Positions 47,777 through 62,900 are shown, counted from the first letter of the stretch. The stretch: DNA of 64,000 nt from Thamnaconus septentrionalis (GCA_009823395.1 CM020501.1:24493361-24557360), one strand, 5' to 3'. Numbers and translations are program-made. The notes: generated from the sequence alone by a model not told the origin.

Positions 47777-50700
47777 CCACCCCACCCCCACTCGAGATAG
47801 AGGAGCAGTGGAGATGCCAGTGAAGCTCATCACTACCCCCCCACCTCCCACCCCACACCCCCTCCCCCCACTCCGCTCTGTGACATTGAGGACGGAGGGA
47901 CAACGGTGTGAAGCTCTGTCCTGGTGCTCGATTTGCTGTTATGATGTGAGTGAGGGAGGTGGGGGGGGGGGGGGGGGCACCAAGGCCCTCGCCCCCTCTT
48001 GCCAGGTGCTCAGCGTGGCCGACCGCTCTGCACACACTATGCTTCTTCTCACTAATTTCTCAAACAGGCCACTTGTTTTCTTTCGTGTGTTTTTTTTATT
48101 TATTTCGCTTCCTTCAATTTTCTCTCCATGTCGTTCCATGCTAAGGAATTGTTTAACAGCAGCCAGGAAGCCTTGTCAAATTTGCTCATTTAAAATAAAA
48201 AATAATTAAATTCATAAGAGTGCGTAACAGCCCGCTGACTATCAGCTTTTCATTTGTTTACCCACTTGTGACTAAGGAGTGGTGAGGGCTGCTCACTCGT
48301 GTCCGGGTAACCAGGAGCTGTCCGTGGTGCTGAATGGCACCGCCGCCTCCATTCACAGAAGCCACCGGCCAATCCCAGAAGGCCTCCATTCAGCGGGAAA
48401 AAAAAGGGGGGGGGGGAGGGGTGGCGGGAGCCGATAAAGCATGGGACGTTTCGGGGAGGCGATACTTTATCAAGGCCTGGCTTTAGATACATCTGCATCC
48501 TGAACCTTTCAATAAAAGATCAGGGCTGATTTTGATTCATTTGATTCGTCTTTGTCTCCATGAAACTGCAAATAGCAAAGTACCATCAGTGCCGCCTTCT
48601 TCAACCCCCAGGGTCGAGTTTTAAAGGAAAGGGTTATTTTTTTTGAATATTTCATTTTTGTCAGACTGAGGTTTTTTTGCACCCATACTGGCAGTACTGG
48701 GGGGTAAAATGTTGGAACGCCACAAAGAGGCGTGACCTTGGGCGCTTGATATTTGTACGGCTCGTCTCATCTGTTCACCTCCATCACTTTAAAAACAACC
48801 AAGCACCAAAACCAAACAAAAACTACTAGATGTAGCTCCTCCTGCCGCAACAAAACTTTAGCATCCCTGGGGAAAAAATTTAGGGAAAAAAAGTTGATAC
48901 AATTCATTGTCATGTCAGGTGAGCTGTGAAAAATGTACTTTAAGCTTTTTAATCCTTCCCACCGAACTTGAAGATGATATTAATAGTCAGTCAGTCAGTC
49001 ACAAAATAGCCGTATTTCCTCCACGTTTTCAGTGTTTTCAGAGTCTTTTCAATTAAGAGCTGAATACCGTGGGGCTTCATAGACACTGATTTTGTTGCAA
49101 CTTTGCTTTGGTTCATTTTCAATTGACATTAAAGCAACATGCTTTCTACATATCCCATAATATATTTTTTCCTCCTATGAGGTGGCTCACCAAAACTCTT
49201 CATCCATCTGCTGCTGCTCCAGTACCTCTGTCACAGTTTACAGCCCAGGGTGATCCACCAGTCAAAAAGTTTGACAACCCCTGGACTATTTTGTTATTAT
49301 TGTGCTAGAAAAAGTCATTTTATAATATTTTTGGATGGTGGTGTGCCATGGGATTTCTTTTTAACGTAAAAAAAAATGTGCTGTGGCTCAATAAAAGTTG
49401 AAAAAAAACCCCACTGATCTTATTTATCTCTCAGCTTTGTAGTCCGTCCACCATGTTGGACATCCTCTCGTTTAAGGACCTTGCGACCTCCTTCTCCTAC
49501 ACCCAGGAAGTTGCACTTCCCTGATTGGCCGCCTCTGAGGAGCTCCCGCGTATTCCGCTTTGTTTGTTTTTGTCCAGGCGTTTCGGTTATTCAAAGCTAG
49601 CAGGGGGATCGGTGACATTTCAAGCGAGCGCGTTTGACACGGGGATGGCCCGCAGGTGGCGCTTGGATTCCCGTAGCCCGAGGTGAAACATCACACAGCG
49701 GCCCCAAAATGGGCCCCAAAAAGAGGAATTGATGTGTTGTTGTTTTTTTATTTCAAAGCTGTCAGATTGCAAGTCGCTGTCGCTGTTGTTGACTTTGTCT
49801 CGACGTGGAAACTTGGAAACTCGGGGCGTTGGGGAGGCGGTAAGACCATTAAAAACCAGGGACTGGCTGGATTTAGGAAGCAGAGATTCATTCACTGGCA
49901 GGTTCAGTCACTCCTCGGGTGGGCAGCGACACTCGCTGATGCCGTGCACGTTTTTTCACTTCTGGATGTTTTCTGATCCCAGGGCTCATTATTTGGAAAG
50001 AGAAAAATGATCATAACAATCATGAAAACCCCTCAACGAAAACTGAATATTTAGCCATCTGGCTGAGGATTTGAACTTCCTGCCAAACTCATTGCTCTGT
50101 TGGAACCTTCCAGTGGTAGAAGCACGTGATCGGTGGTGGTTTCTCAGAGGTGCACAATCGAGCGGAGGAAGAAACGCTGCCGCGAAGGGAATTTTTCACC
50201 GGGTCCGTCCATCGAGCATGACGTGGCTGGGCGCAGAAATTCCAGCGCCACAGCTTTTTCGCCATCCGAATCGCTTTTTTTGTTTTGCATAAATCACGTG
50301 ATATCTAGAAAGTGTTTGAGGAGTTCAGTGTACGAAATACCCATTATTATTCAAGGAGGGGCCCAAATTTCCTCTTGAATGATACTAATGATATTAAAAT
50401 CTAAATTTCCTGAACACGCATCATGCATATTTTTTTAAAATATATATGAATATTTAACAAGGTGATCTTAAAGACATTTTAGTGACCATTGGTGCAAAAT
50501 ATATATATATATGTATTTATCTTTTTGAAAAAATATAATAACCCCTTAAATTTTGCTTTGAAGATTTCAGGGGGTCTCATGGGTTAATCTTGGGGTTTCC
50601 GACCCCCCCGGGCCCTCCTGTATTTCGCACACTGGGTGAGTCTTGTCTCTCGTTCGCATCTTTTAAAAACGACCGTGAAAAACAGATGAGCGTCATAAAC

Positions 50701-53700
50701 TGATGAGCAAAACTCGTCCCTTTGAAAGAGGAAGAGGAGTCGGCCCACGATTCTGATTCGCTCGTGATGGTGAAGTCAACTTTCCTACGTGCGGGTGAAT
50801 CGCCCAATTTTGTTACTTTTGACCGACTGCTGATTCCTGTTGGCCACTGTAGGACTTTTCCAAGACAGAGTAAAACACATCCCCATGTGGAGAAAGAGGA
50901 AGACACCTCTGAACAGGCAGAGCAGAATGAGGAGGGAGTCTCCACGTGTTTACCGCCTCCTTCCACTCCCACTAATTGCCACTGATTTGCCCGTTTGACA
51001 GACAGAGAGCTTAGTCAGCACCTGCTTGGGCTCCATGCTGTGTCTGGCTCTGAACTCTGTCATTCTCTGGGGATGTTTTAGTAATCAGCCCAGGTTTAGG
51101 TGCTCACCTGCTAGTTTCACAATCCGGTGTCTGGACGTCACTGTCGGGGGTTTCAGTAGTGGTGAAGGGGAAGTGATGCAGTGAGTCTTTTTTTGTTTGT
51201 TTTATTTTTATGTTTTGTTGTTGTTGTTTTTTTGCAGATATTGAATCTTAGAGTGTAAAATTTTAGAGGAAGCCCTGTGTTTACAGTAAGGAAGCTCGGA
51301 GCAAGACCCGAATTGCTTTATGTATATTCTTATGAGAACTGTTCTGAGGGTAGGAAGCACAAGTTACTTTCAGTGGACTGCAAGTTTACAGTGCACTTTT
51401 ATGAATGTATTTATGGGCAGTGTGTTAAACTATTACCAATAAAAAAAATTATAAATCAAACCAAATATTACACACTGGACCTTTAAAAGTTCCACAGCAA
51501 ACTTTCAATGACAATAACATTGAAATATCCATGCTGCTGTGGACTGGTTCTGACCCGTGTGTGCGTTGACCCCTCTGTGACCCTCCTCTTCCTCTAATCC
51601 TGTCGCCCCACCACTCCCACTTCCTCTGTGTTTACTACGACGCAGCAAGAAAGAAAGAAAGCAAAACTTGTTTGCCAAAACACACTCTCAGCTTTGGCTT
51701 GCGCCTGGGTGTAAATCCGTCCCACCCGACTTCATCCCCAACCCAACCCCACCCTCCAGGTCCAACTGAGTGTCTAATCTGAGCTGGCGTTGTGCGCGAG
51801 CGGGGGAAAAGGAGGACAGCGTTCGCCGCGTGCTCCGTCTTTCACATCGTCGCCGGCCGCGGCGCATCTGCATTGATCCAGTGGTGCGGATGGGGCTGGA
51901 TCTGAGCCGAGGGGCTTGATCCTTATTGATCTGATCCAAGACCCGCCCGCCCCCAAATAGGGCAACAACTGAGTCGGATGAAGACATCACATCGATGTCA
52001 GGTCGTTAGCCCGCTACTGTTTGTCATCGCCCGACAAACACAAAGTGATGCGCCACAAGGTCACCGCCGCTTCTCCACGTTAAATCGCGTGAATTCAGAC
52101 CAAGCCGTGCACCAGCTTTCCTTTCCTCGGAAAGGAAACCCTGGGATTGTGAAAATTGCGAGCTGGTAGAAGGAAAAGGCGACGGCGTCGACGTTCCAAC
52201 ACGACATCCACAACCACCAAAATGGCAGATGCCCAACTAGCATCAAAGGACAGACATGTGCAAACTGCGGCCCGTTAAGCTTTTTAATCCGGCCCGCCCA
52301 ATTTGAAGAAATTATATTAATAATCACAAAGTGAAAAATAGCTGTATTCCCTCCATGTTTTCAGTGTTTTCAGATTCATTTCCATAAAGAGCGAAACACC
52401 GTGGGGCTTCAAAGACACTGATTTGGTTTTAACACTTTGGTTCATTTTCAATGGACATTAAAGCAACATGTTTTCTACATATCCCATGATATATTTTTTC
52501 CTCCTATGAGGTGGCTCACCAAAACACTCCATCCATCTGCAGCTGCTCCGCTACCCCCCTCTGTCACATTTTACAACCCACTGTGGCCCCACCAGTCAAA
52601 CAGTTTGCCCACCCCCGGACTAAGGCAGTGGTTCTCAAGGTGGAGTCTCAGGAAACCCACATTTGTTTCCTGATCATCAAGTTGCGACCCAAATTTATTC
52701 CACAGCACTCAAATTTATTCCTCAAAAACAGAAAGGCTAGCCCACTTTCTATCACATCTAGTAAATAAATGATTAATTGTGTGTCCTGCAAAATAAACTG
52801 CCCACGAAGCTGCAACCCAATCAGAACAGATCTGCGGCCTGCTTTTGGGTCACGACCCACTAGTTGAGAAACGAGGGGAGGTGGCCGAGGTCGCCCTTCT
52901 TTTCCCTCAAAGAAACCGGCTCCAGCGAAGCTTCTACTCCCCCTCAGTCGCAAAATCACATTGATTTTTCTAGATTTTTTTTTCTCCATCTTCTTTCCTC
53001 CCGCTGCCCTGTTCTCAGAGGCGCTGGCGTGGAACGTGCACCGCCGTGCCTCCTCCCTGCCGTGGGCTGCGGATGCTGACCTTGGAGAGGGTGCCCCCCC
53101 CCCACCCATCGCTGAGAGCCCCCTGCCCCCGCCTCATCCCCCCCCGCTCCGGATCGCAGCGGGTACTTTTTATGAATGGGCAGATCCCACAGCAGTGCTT
53201 TCTTTCCCATTTTTCAGTTAGAGAGGGCAGTAAAATACAGTGTTTTTCGTTCAAACAATATACAAGTCAAGTTTTTTTTGCCACTCACAATATTTTTTTC
53301 TTCTTTCAACAAAACTGAACCAAATACAAAAAAATCAGGGACGTTATTTTCTAAAAAACTTTTAACACAATGGGATAGACGAATATGTGTGAAGCACTAA
53401 AAAAAACAAAAAAAGAAGGTCTGCTTGTCAGTTTTAACATGAAATGTGAGCGGCGCAAAAAAATTGCGAGGCCTACAAAGGCATTCAACAACAGAAAATT
53501 AAAGGAATACTGCAGAATCAAACATTTCAGTTCAGTTCAGTTATCCAACCCACACGGTCCAACATTTAATAAAAGTGCCTTTCTGAAGGCGCAGGAAGAA
53601 GGTCATCTTACGGCAGCGCTTTTTCCATATTGTTTTTTTTTTTTTCTCTCGAGCAGATTGAACTGTGGGAGGGGACGAATCGGGCAGAAAGGGGGTTAAC

Positions 53701-56700
53701 GGAGGTCTCACACACACACACACGCTGATTGACGGACGACCTCACTTAGCCTCTGTGACTTCCCCATTTAGAGGCGACACGTTCGGTCACTTCACCTCGG
53801 CGCTGGAACATTATCGATGGCGGGGGCTCTGCAATTAAAGCCGCCTGGTCTCTCCGCCAAGAAATGACGAGCCTTTAGATCATAGGTGTCAAACTCTGGT
53901 CCGCTGGCCAAATTTGGCCCACAGTGTCATTATATTTAGCCCGCGAGGCCAATACACAATCACTGCTATAGTACATGTAGCGCTATTACTACAAATCCCA
54001 GAATACTATACTGGTATTTTGGCACATCCATCAGGCCAGGACGTTCATTGAAGGATATTATTATGACTTAATTGGTTTATTGTTTGATTGTTATTTTATT
54101 TTTACATTTTTTGTTAGTCCACGGAAAAAAGCTATTATTGAAATTCAAATCAGAAATCTGAAAATAAAAAAGAGCCATACGAATTCTAAATGCTCTGCGT
54201 GAGCTTCCTTGTGAGGCTTTGCTGGAACCTTCCACATTTTCTGAAAGCGGCTGCACATTTTACCACAAGTCGTTTCCATGCCTTTAAAAACGGTGCAGAG
54301 AAAATTCCCCCAACTCTTCACGTTGCTATTGCACGTTAAATGGCATAACATTGGGTTGCCAGGCCTGCTGATGCTATAACGGGCTGTGCGGTGTTTAATT
54401 ATACTAAAAACTGTCATCACTTTGGCTTCACAATTGTGAGAAAACAAAGATGTAAGCAGGATGTGTAACTGTCCAACACCTAAAGGTCAGACTAATACCT
54501 CCATTCATTTATGGACATGACATCAATTAGTCTAACAGTCCTGTTGTCTGCATAGGCATGTGGATGGATTATTGTTCTTTTTTTTCTTTTTTTCTTTTTT
54601 TCAAACGACAGATGTAAGCCTGAATGCATATCCAAGCGGACACGTGCTGCATTTTAATTGTAAGATGCAAACTGTTGCTGTTGCACTTGCGAGTCCTTCA
54701 TTTATGTATATATTCCTTTTAAAATGAGTGAGTGAATGCGGCAGACGATAAAGGCTCAACACAAAGCATGTCTTACAAGCAACGCCTCTTCTGACTCCTT
54801 TTCGAGTCTGTCATTTATTTTATTTTCTGTTTCATCAAATTTGCTTCCTCATATTTTCTTTCAATATTACCGGTATATAATAATAGGTCATTGTTCAAAT
54901 AGGCCAAATTTGTATGTTCTAAATAATTATTAAAAAAAACGTTTTCTCCAAACACACCACGCGCTGCCGCACTAATGGGATTATTTTTCGTCCTTGCAAC
55001 CCCCCCAATCACCCACTCCTCCATCTCCCTTCATGTGCCCCCCCCCCCCATTTTAAAAGCCCTCCCTTCACCTACAAAAAAAACAAAACAGGTCTGCACC
55101 AAAAACACTTGACTGGGTAAAAGGTGAAGTTTGGATCTGAGTTAAGCCCCATCTGGCCCATTAGGATGATTGAGGATGATGTTTGTGTCGATATGGAGGC
55201 ACTGCTGCTGTTTCATACTCACAGGTACATTTAATTGCCCTTTAGCTCCACCTACAGTCTCACTGTGTTTAATGCAGCGAAGGCAATCAGGAAATCAAAT
55301 CGTCTGCAGCGATCTCAGCAGGTTTTTAACACGAGGGAGTTGTTCCGGCAGCAGCTACATTCTTCGTCTCCGCCAAATATGTGGCTTTGGGTGTAAAAGG
55401 GAGGTATTGACAAACTATTGTTTCCTAGCGTTTCCTCACTGACCAAACTAGGGAAGCCCTCTTTTGGCCCACCGGGAAGTCAAACGTGCATTAGGGTGAA
55501 ATTCAGGGTGGTGAGCGTCAAACATTCTGCCATCCATCCATCCCAAGAGAAAGCAAAACACACTTTGCGGCAGTATTTCATGTCACCGACACGCCATGCG
55601 GCAAGCTAGAGCACGCTGTTAAAACATAAACAGCCATGGAGCAGTGTTGCCAACTGTAAATATGTTTAATATAAACAAAAATATATTTATATAATGTAAA
55701 AAAACAACCTAAAACATATCTAGGGTGTTTTTTACTCTCTTTTTGTCTCTCCCACAACATTATTCCTCTCCTACAGCATCCATTGCGATCAAGTGCAAAT
55801 TTTCACTTATGCAAATTAGACGATGACAAAAATGTGCTATATCATAATGTATATCATATCAGGATATAAAATGAGCTATATGGGGATATGAAATTTTGGT
55901 CATATCGCCCAGCCCTAGTATTGAGTAACAATCACCCCAGAATATTGTATTTCGCACACTGGTCGGAACACTTCAGCAGAGTGGCCCACCCACCCACCAG
56001 CGTGACCTTCCTCTCCCTCCGGATCCGAACAAGATGATCTGCCGAGTGGCCACCTGAGTCGAGGTCCGAACCCTCGGCTCCTCGCGTTGAACCACTTTCC
56101 AACTGGAGCGCGATTGTGCATTTAAGGAGGGAGAAAGAAAACAAATTATGGTAGTGGTGGTTGCTTGCCCTGACGCGAGGATTTCAAGGCCGCGGTGTCG
56201 AGAAGAAGGAATAGCTGGTAGGTGGACTGAGCTGAGGAGGCCCCAGGGCGCTTTCACTTCCATTTTGTCCCCGTCTAATAACACCATGTCACCGATGGTG
56301 ACCCTCGCTGCTGCTGCTGCTGATGCTAATGATTAGCGTGGATGGCATTTTCATGTTATAAAAAAAATATATACTTTTAGGCGATCAAAATAAAAACCTG
56401 CTGGCTTGTTGGTTGCGTCGGTTTTGGTCGCCACTGGTGCAGAACCACGTAAAAAAAAAACATTGAAGTTTGAAGGTGTAGTGTGTAATATTTGGAGATT
56501 TGTAGAAGAAACGGCAACATCAAGTGGTTACATTTTTTATTTATTTTTTTGCTGCGCTCCCTCTACCGAGTTTGCCAGTGAACTAGGGTGGCCTGCGCAC
56601 ACAAACCTGGATACCTCATCAACCTTCTTCGTTGGTTTATTTGAGAACTTGAGCGTTCACCCTAAATACAAACACACTAACAGGTGGGCTGGATTGTCCA

Positions 56701-58904
56701 CACCAGGCTTCCTTAGAAAAATGGTGCCGCAAGTTGGCAGCTAACTGAGAGCAAGACCCTTAATCTGTATATATTATTATATAAATAAGAACCTTTCTAT
56801 GGGTAGGAAAATCAAATAACTTTTATTGTACCACAGTATACACTTTTATTAATGTGTTTACGGGTATTACTCTTATTTTCTTTTGTTCAGACAAATAAGT
56901 AGAGATGTAAAGATGTTACCTGCTTGACAATTTCGGCTCCAGTCTTCCTGAGAAGCTTCATCCGACATGCTGCTGACAATGAAGACAAAATGAACATTTT
57001 AAGTGTTTATAAGCAGTATATTAAGCTTTCACCAATATAAAAATCATAAATCAGGCCAAATTTTACACACTGGACCCTAAATGACAACAGCTGATTGGCA
57101 GTTCAGTGGTTACCGTGTAGTTGGTGATTGAGAGTACATAAGCGGGGGGACTGGGTGGGTGGGGGGGTTGTAACCGCAGTTATCTGCCGAGCTTACAACA
57201 GTGACCTTTTGTCGTCCACTGTCCCCGCGAGGGTAATAAATCCATGCCGCCCCCCTCACCTTGCTCTTTAAGTCAATCTCTGCCATCGGCCTCGACACCG
57301 ACATCTTAATGAGAGGCCATTTCACCGTATTTACCTTGTAAAAACAATGGCGTTTGACGTGCGACAGGGGTGATGGGGCGAGGGAGAAAGGGAGTGAACG
57401 TGTGCTGGAAATAACTCCTGGCTGGAAAAGTGACAGGACTGTGGTTGAATGAATGTGGAGGCCCAATAGAATTTGTCTCCTGTATCTGCAGGAGTGAGTA
57501 TTGACATTTAAGGAACGTTCCTCCATTCAGTGTCTACCGACAGACTGATAATATCAGCATCAGAGGCTTTTCTTTTTTCTCAAGAAAACAGCCCAGGAGG
57601 CACTGACATATCATTCAAAGAGAAATGACTCAGATCAGATGTAAAGAGCCGTCGTGCGAAGCGCAGGAACACTTTTAACGCCGGTGAAGGAAATACGATT
57701 CTGTTGGGGGAATTCTCGGGCTGGGAAACGAATCCTTTTTTTTAAGTAGTTTTGACTAGTGGCACTGTTCAAGGGTACTAACAAACCAAACCAAACAAGT
57801 GGGGGAGTGGGTGACGGTATCCATGATCCACGGTGTTCCAACAAGAGGGAACATCACGTCTCGTCACGTCAGAGTGAGGGGGGGTTCTGGTGCAAGGTCT
57901 GCCAGAGTAATTTCGTGATTGACTCTGGGACGCTGAGTGACACACCTGGATGCTTTCGGCCAAGCTCGGCACATCGTACCAAAGAACCTGCTCGGCAGCG
58001 TCCGATCACGTTTGTGTTTTCTCGACTGAGTCAATAGCAGGTCCTTCAAACCCTCAGAGAGGAGCAGAGCCTTCACCTGCTGGAATGATCCCGCTAATAA
58101 TCGGCCAGGATTATTCCGACTTCCTTTCCTTCTTTTTGCATCCATGGCCTGTTTTGTAAGCCGAGCGATCCGCCGCCACCACCGCCCGAGTGCTCAACCA
58201 GGTGGAAAACAAAACCCTCCATACGCATTCATGAACACGCTTTTTCCCAGAAACGATCCACCCAACACGTTTCACGGAAATGGAACGTTGCGTTTTGGTC
58301 TTTCCTGTCGGGCAGATTCCAGTTGGTGCGCTTCCGACACCCCCGCAGTGCAGCGGCGGCTCTACAGGGCGTTTCCAGCGAAGCGGGTCAGGGGTTCCTG
58401 GCAGCCGAGTCGATGCTATTGACGGGGTCCCTAATCGGCATCGCAAGAATGTTGATTTTCTTTGTGTCTCGACGGTCAAATGCGGGTTTGCGTTTGAATC
58501 CACCCACATGTGCAATTTGGTGCGATTGTTGAATCTTTGGGGGGCAGATGTTTTACAGTCCCTGTACCTCTGAGGTGCATGGTAAATCTAATATCAGGAG
58601 GGCAGACGGGTAAATTTCAACGAGGAATCGCCAACCTTTTTGAACCTGAGAGCTACTTCATGGGTCCTGAGTCAAACAAACAGCAACTACAGTAGTTTGC
58701 CACACTCTTCTGAAATAACTAGTTTTCTCAGTTAGCCTTTGGTTATATATTATTGTTAATGATACTCATCTTTATGAAAGACACTGATCATGTGAGTTTT
58801 TCACTATAATTACTATAATGACTTAACAAAGTTGGCTACAGATAACGGCAATATTCAACACCTTATTTCTATTAATCAGAGTTCAGAGCACACCTAAACT
58901 TCAT

Positions 58905-58936
<32 letters not shown>

Positions 58937-59954
58937 TTTAAGATATTGTCATTTTCAAATCTACACAAATGTAGGCGTGATTACAAAAGAATGGCATAAA
59001 AATGAATTTTAGAGACCGCAGGCACCATGTTGGTGACCCCTGGTTGAGATCATGTGACCATTCCGTTGTTGGAACGTTGCTGGGAACTTCAAACTTTCAG
59101 ACTCTGCTCGTCGCTACTGTCCAAGCTCTCAGGGAAAAACTGTCGGATTGTTTCAAGAGTTTGTTCTGGCCACAGCAGAGCTGCGCATCAGTTGCGCAGC
59201 GACGCTAAAAAAAAAAAAAAAAAAAAAAAAGCTTATTTAGCAGCCTCCTTAATTAGCTGCTGGCGCTCTCCACATTAAGCCAACGCCGCAGCTCGCCTGA
59301 AGAAACTGAGGCACGGCTTCTAGAAAAAGACATTAACGTTCCTTTAAAAAAAAAAAAAGAAAAAAGAAAAAAAGAATATCAGGATTAATGTGGGACATTT
59401 TGTGCATCTGCACAAACTGATGATGAATAGAACCATGTCCCAGAGGTAGTGGATATGTTTGCTTATGGGGGTAAACCTCCCGCTTCATTATCATTCTTGT
59501 TTTTAAGCAATGGTTTTGTTCTATATTTTTTTTCAGTGTTTCCTGGCGGAGGGGGGCGCTTTTCTTTTTATTTCAGGAGTGCGTTTCCAGCACAAAGCCC
59601 CGGGCCGCCGCTCGCTTTCTCGTGTCTTGCAGGCGAGCTCTCCCACCGTCCTCGCCCGCACGCAGTGACGTGACGTGTGAATGGGAAAAAACGGGGGAAG
59701 CCCTCTCGCATGTCAGTGGCTTCGCTGTCGGAATGACCAAACCGGACCTGAAATACAAGAGAACCCAAACCCCACCCCCCCGCTTGTTATTTCTCCACTG
59801 AGGAACCACGACTTCTCTTTTCACGGCTGCTAATCTGTCACATCACGCACCGTTAAACCTTAGCACATCCCCACTAGCCCACCCCTGCACACACGTAGCG
59901 CAGCCTGGCAACTCGGCTGCTTGTAAACAGCAGTACATTGTGAAATAAGCCAGC

Positions 59955-59995
<41 letters not shown>

Positions 59996-62900
59996 CCGTA
60001 CGCTCCCTGGTGAGACACGGGTTGCCACTGCTATTTGATTTGAGAATGTTTTTCTCTCCTGGACTGATTGATGCTTCATGACAGCAGGCAGAGGCAGAAA
60101 CAGAAAGGCATCAGAGGCACATTTGTCCCACCTGTCGATGAGTTTATGAGCCCCGCCACCCACACCGCCACCTCCAACAAACACGGGTGGTGCTGAATGG
60201 ACGCATTCCTCCGCCTAATTGTGTCGCGTTCAATGTGCCGGTTGACTGGTCGAAACATTTTCAGATGGTCCAACGGCTTCATTTCCTCCTGCCTCGATGT
60301 GCTTCACATCAATGCATGAACTCTGCGACTCTACTTTGAATGTTATAATTATTAGGGATGCACTGATATCAGTGATGATATCAGTGCTGATATCAATACC
60401 GATATCGATGCCAGTGTCAGGTATCGGTTTATCAGGGTTGACACTGGGGTTGAGTGCTGTACTTGTAAAATACATGCCCATACCACAACACCACAACACC
60501 AATACCAGTTGTCTATGGATATATGTGAGAGTTTTGTCAAATTTGTGTTTGTACTGCAGTGAAACTTGTGACAGTCGCCCATGTTGCAGTTGTTCAAATA
60601 ACAGAACATTTTTTAAAAATCAAAGTAATTCTACAATGTGTTATGGCCTTATGAAGTACCCAATATCGGTGAGTACTGAAATGCAAGTACTCGAACTCTA
60701 CTCCCTCTGTGAGCGGTATCGGTGCATTGCTAATAATTATCACAATAGATATTATAGAATATTATTAAAACATGCGTTTCAGATGGAACCTCATTGATCT
60801 CAGCTTCTCTGATAAGGTGTGAACAAATTCGGCCTCGCTGTTTGTTTTGACTCAGAATTAAGCTCATTACGCTGGGTTTTCATGTGTCACGACTCCCGGC
60901 TCTTACCTGGCTGGCCGATGGTGACGGTCGCTACGCGCGGGGAAACCATCAGACGTTGGCGCTGCCGCCATTCTAAGTTCTGACGGCCCGGTCAATCAGC
61001 GGCGCCCCAAGCTGAGCCGTGGGAGGAAGTCAGCCAGCACAGTGTCCGTGGGCCTGCTGGCACACATCAGTCCACATCAGTTTACAGGGATTCACAGTAC
61101 ATGAGGTTGACAACTATGGCCAAAGCTGAAAGTTAAATGTATGGTGTTTTTCCTCCCTGGTTTTGACCAATTAAATGGTCCAGTGTGTAATATTTGGAGA
61201 TTTTGAAGAAGAAACAGCAACATCGAGTAGTTACATTTATGTGAACCGTTCTAAGGGATTGCACTGCAATTATACACTTTTATCAATGTATTTTTTGGCA
61301 GTATGTTAAGCTTTTGCCAACATAAAATCATAAGTCAAGCCAAATGTTATACACTCGACCATTAAAGTATATTTTTAAACTCCCAGATGTGGAGCTATAA
61401 ACGCTGCGCAACCTTTTTACCGTGTCTGAAGCTGCTGTGATGTGTTTGGGGGACGTGAAGGAGGAGCTGAGAAATGAATGATTCCACAGATGGTAAAAAA
61501 CCCACCCCGTGACTCACTCCTCACGTCACACATTTGACATGTGCTGGCACTGCAGGTTTCTTATCTGCTTCTGATCATTAATCCAAGTGTTTGTTTCAAA
61601 CGTAGGAAAAGTTTTATAAAGTTTTTTTCCCAAAAATTGCTTATTGGGGGAATTTTGCACCCAAAACTCGGTGGAGTTCTTGTTTGACATGTCGACTGAC
61701 AGCACTCCACACTCCCCTTCTCTCCCAGCCCAGGGCTGCGTGGCGACGGTGAGCGGCTCTTTGAGCGCCGGCTTCCTATTCACACTGATCACACATTAGG
61801 CTGATCGAATCAGACTGCGGGCTCTGCTTCCTGACTAACTCAATTTGCTCCCGTGCGCTTCCCTTTTCACGCTGAGCACACTCGCAGACAGACAGATAGA
61901 CAGACAGACAGACAGACGTTGGTGTGTGTGTGTGTGTGTGTGTGTGGGGGGGCTGGATGCGAGGCCTGGAAAAACGGAGAAAGCAGCAGCGGCGGCCGCC
62001 CGTCGAGCTGTAATGAAAAGCAGAAGCAGCCGTTACCGTGGCAACTAGCCGGCACGCATCTTCAGGAGGACCCAGATTTCCCGTCTGCGACTGACTGCAA
62101 TCGCATTGTTTTGGGCTCCCTTTTTGACGGGGCGCCGGCGGCCGCATCCCTGGAAGGATTATCTCACCGCTGGCGTCGAGACTTTATGCGAAATCATCGC
62201 GAATTAAGCGGCAGACGGTGGGGAGAAAATCCGCCGTCATGCATTGAAACGCCTTCCGACAAAAAGGGGGGGGGCAGCGTCTCAGATGAAGGGAGGAAAA
62301 AAAGAGAAAGTGGGGGATGCAATCACAGTCTGGTGGTGTTGGTGGGTTTAATCTCAGCCTTGAGTCACTTCCACCTCTGTGCAGAGGATTGTGGAAATCA
62401 ACCTCCACCCCCCATATATAAAAAATATTCATGTAATTTTTTTTTAACAATAATAACAATAATAATAATAATAATAATAATAATAATTATGATAGTTATT
62501 TATTTAGCCCTCACACTGGATATTTCCTGTTTTTAACAAGAACGTTTGAAAATGAATCTCTTTCTGTGGCTGAGGACGAGAACCAGTGCCTGAATACAGT
62601 TGTGGGTTGGAGGAGGATATCCAAATGAACCCCGGTGGTCCCCCGGGAGTCTGAATCAGCCTGTTTTTTTGTGTGTGACTCGACATCAATCAAGCACGGA
62701 TTCGAGCGGAGTTTGAAAAACAACAGTGTTTTCGAAAATGGATGTGCATACACACACTCAATGCAAGCGGAACGCGTCCGTTTGCTTTGCTTTTTCAGCG
62801 CCCAGGGTCCATTCTGCTCTTCTTCCCCGTCATCACCATCATCATCATCATCATCGCTCCCTCCTCCCCTAATCACATTATTATCATTATTATAATTGCC

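Noticed and set aside
53001..53221. Proline-rich open frames around 53.0-53.2 kb as an exon
   Set aside because: C-rich low-complexity sequence within the nalf1 intron; no family match and no frame-consistent splice sites.
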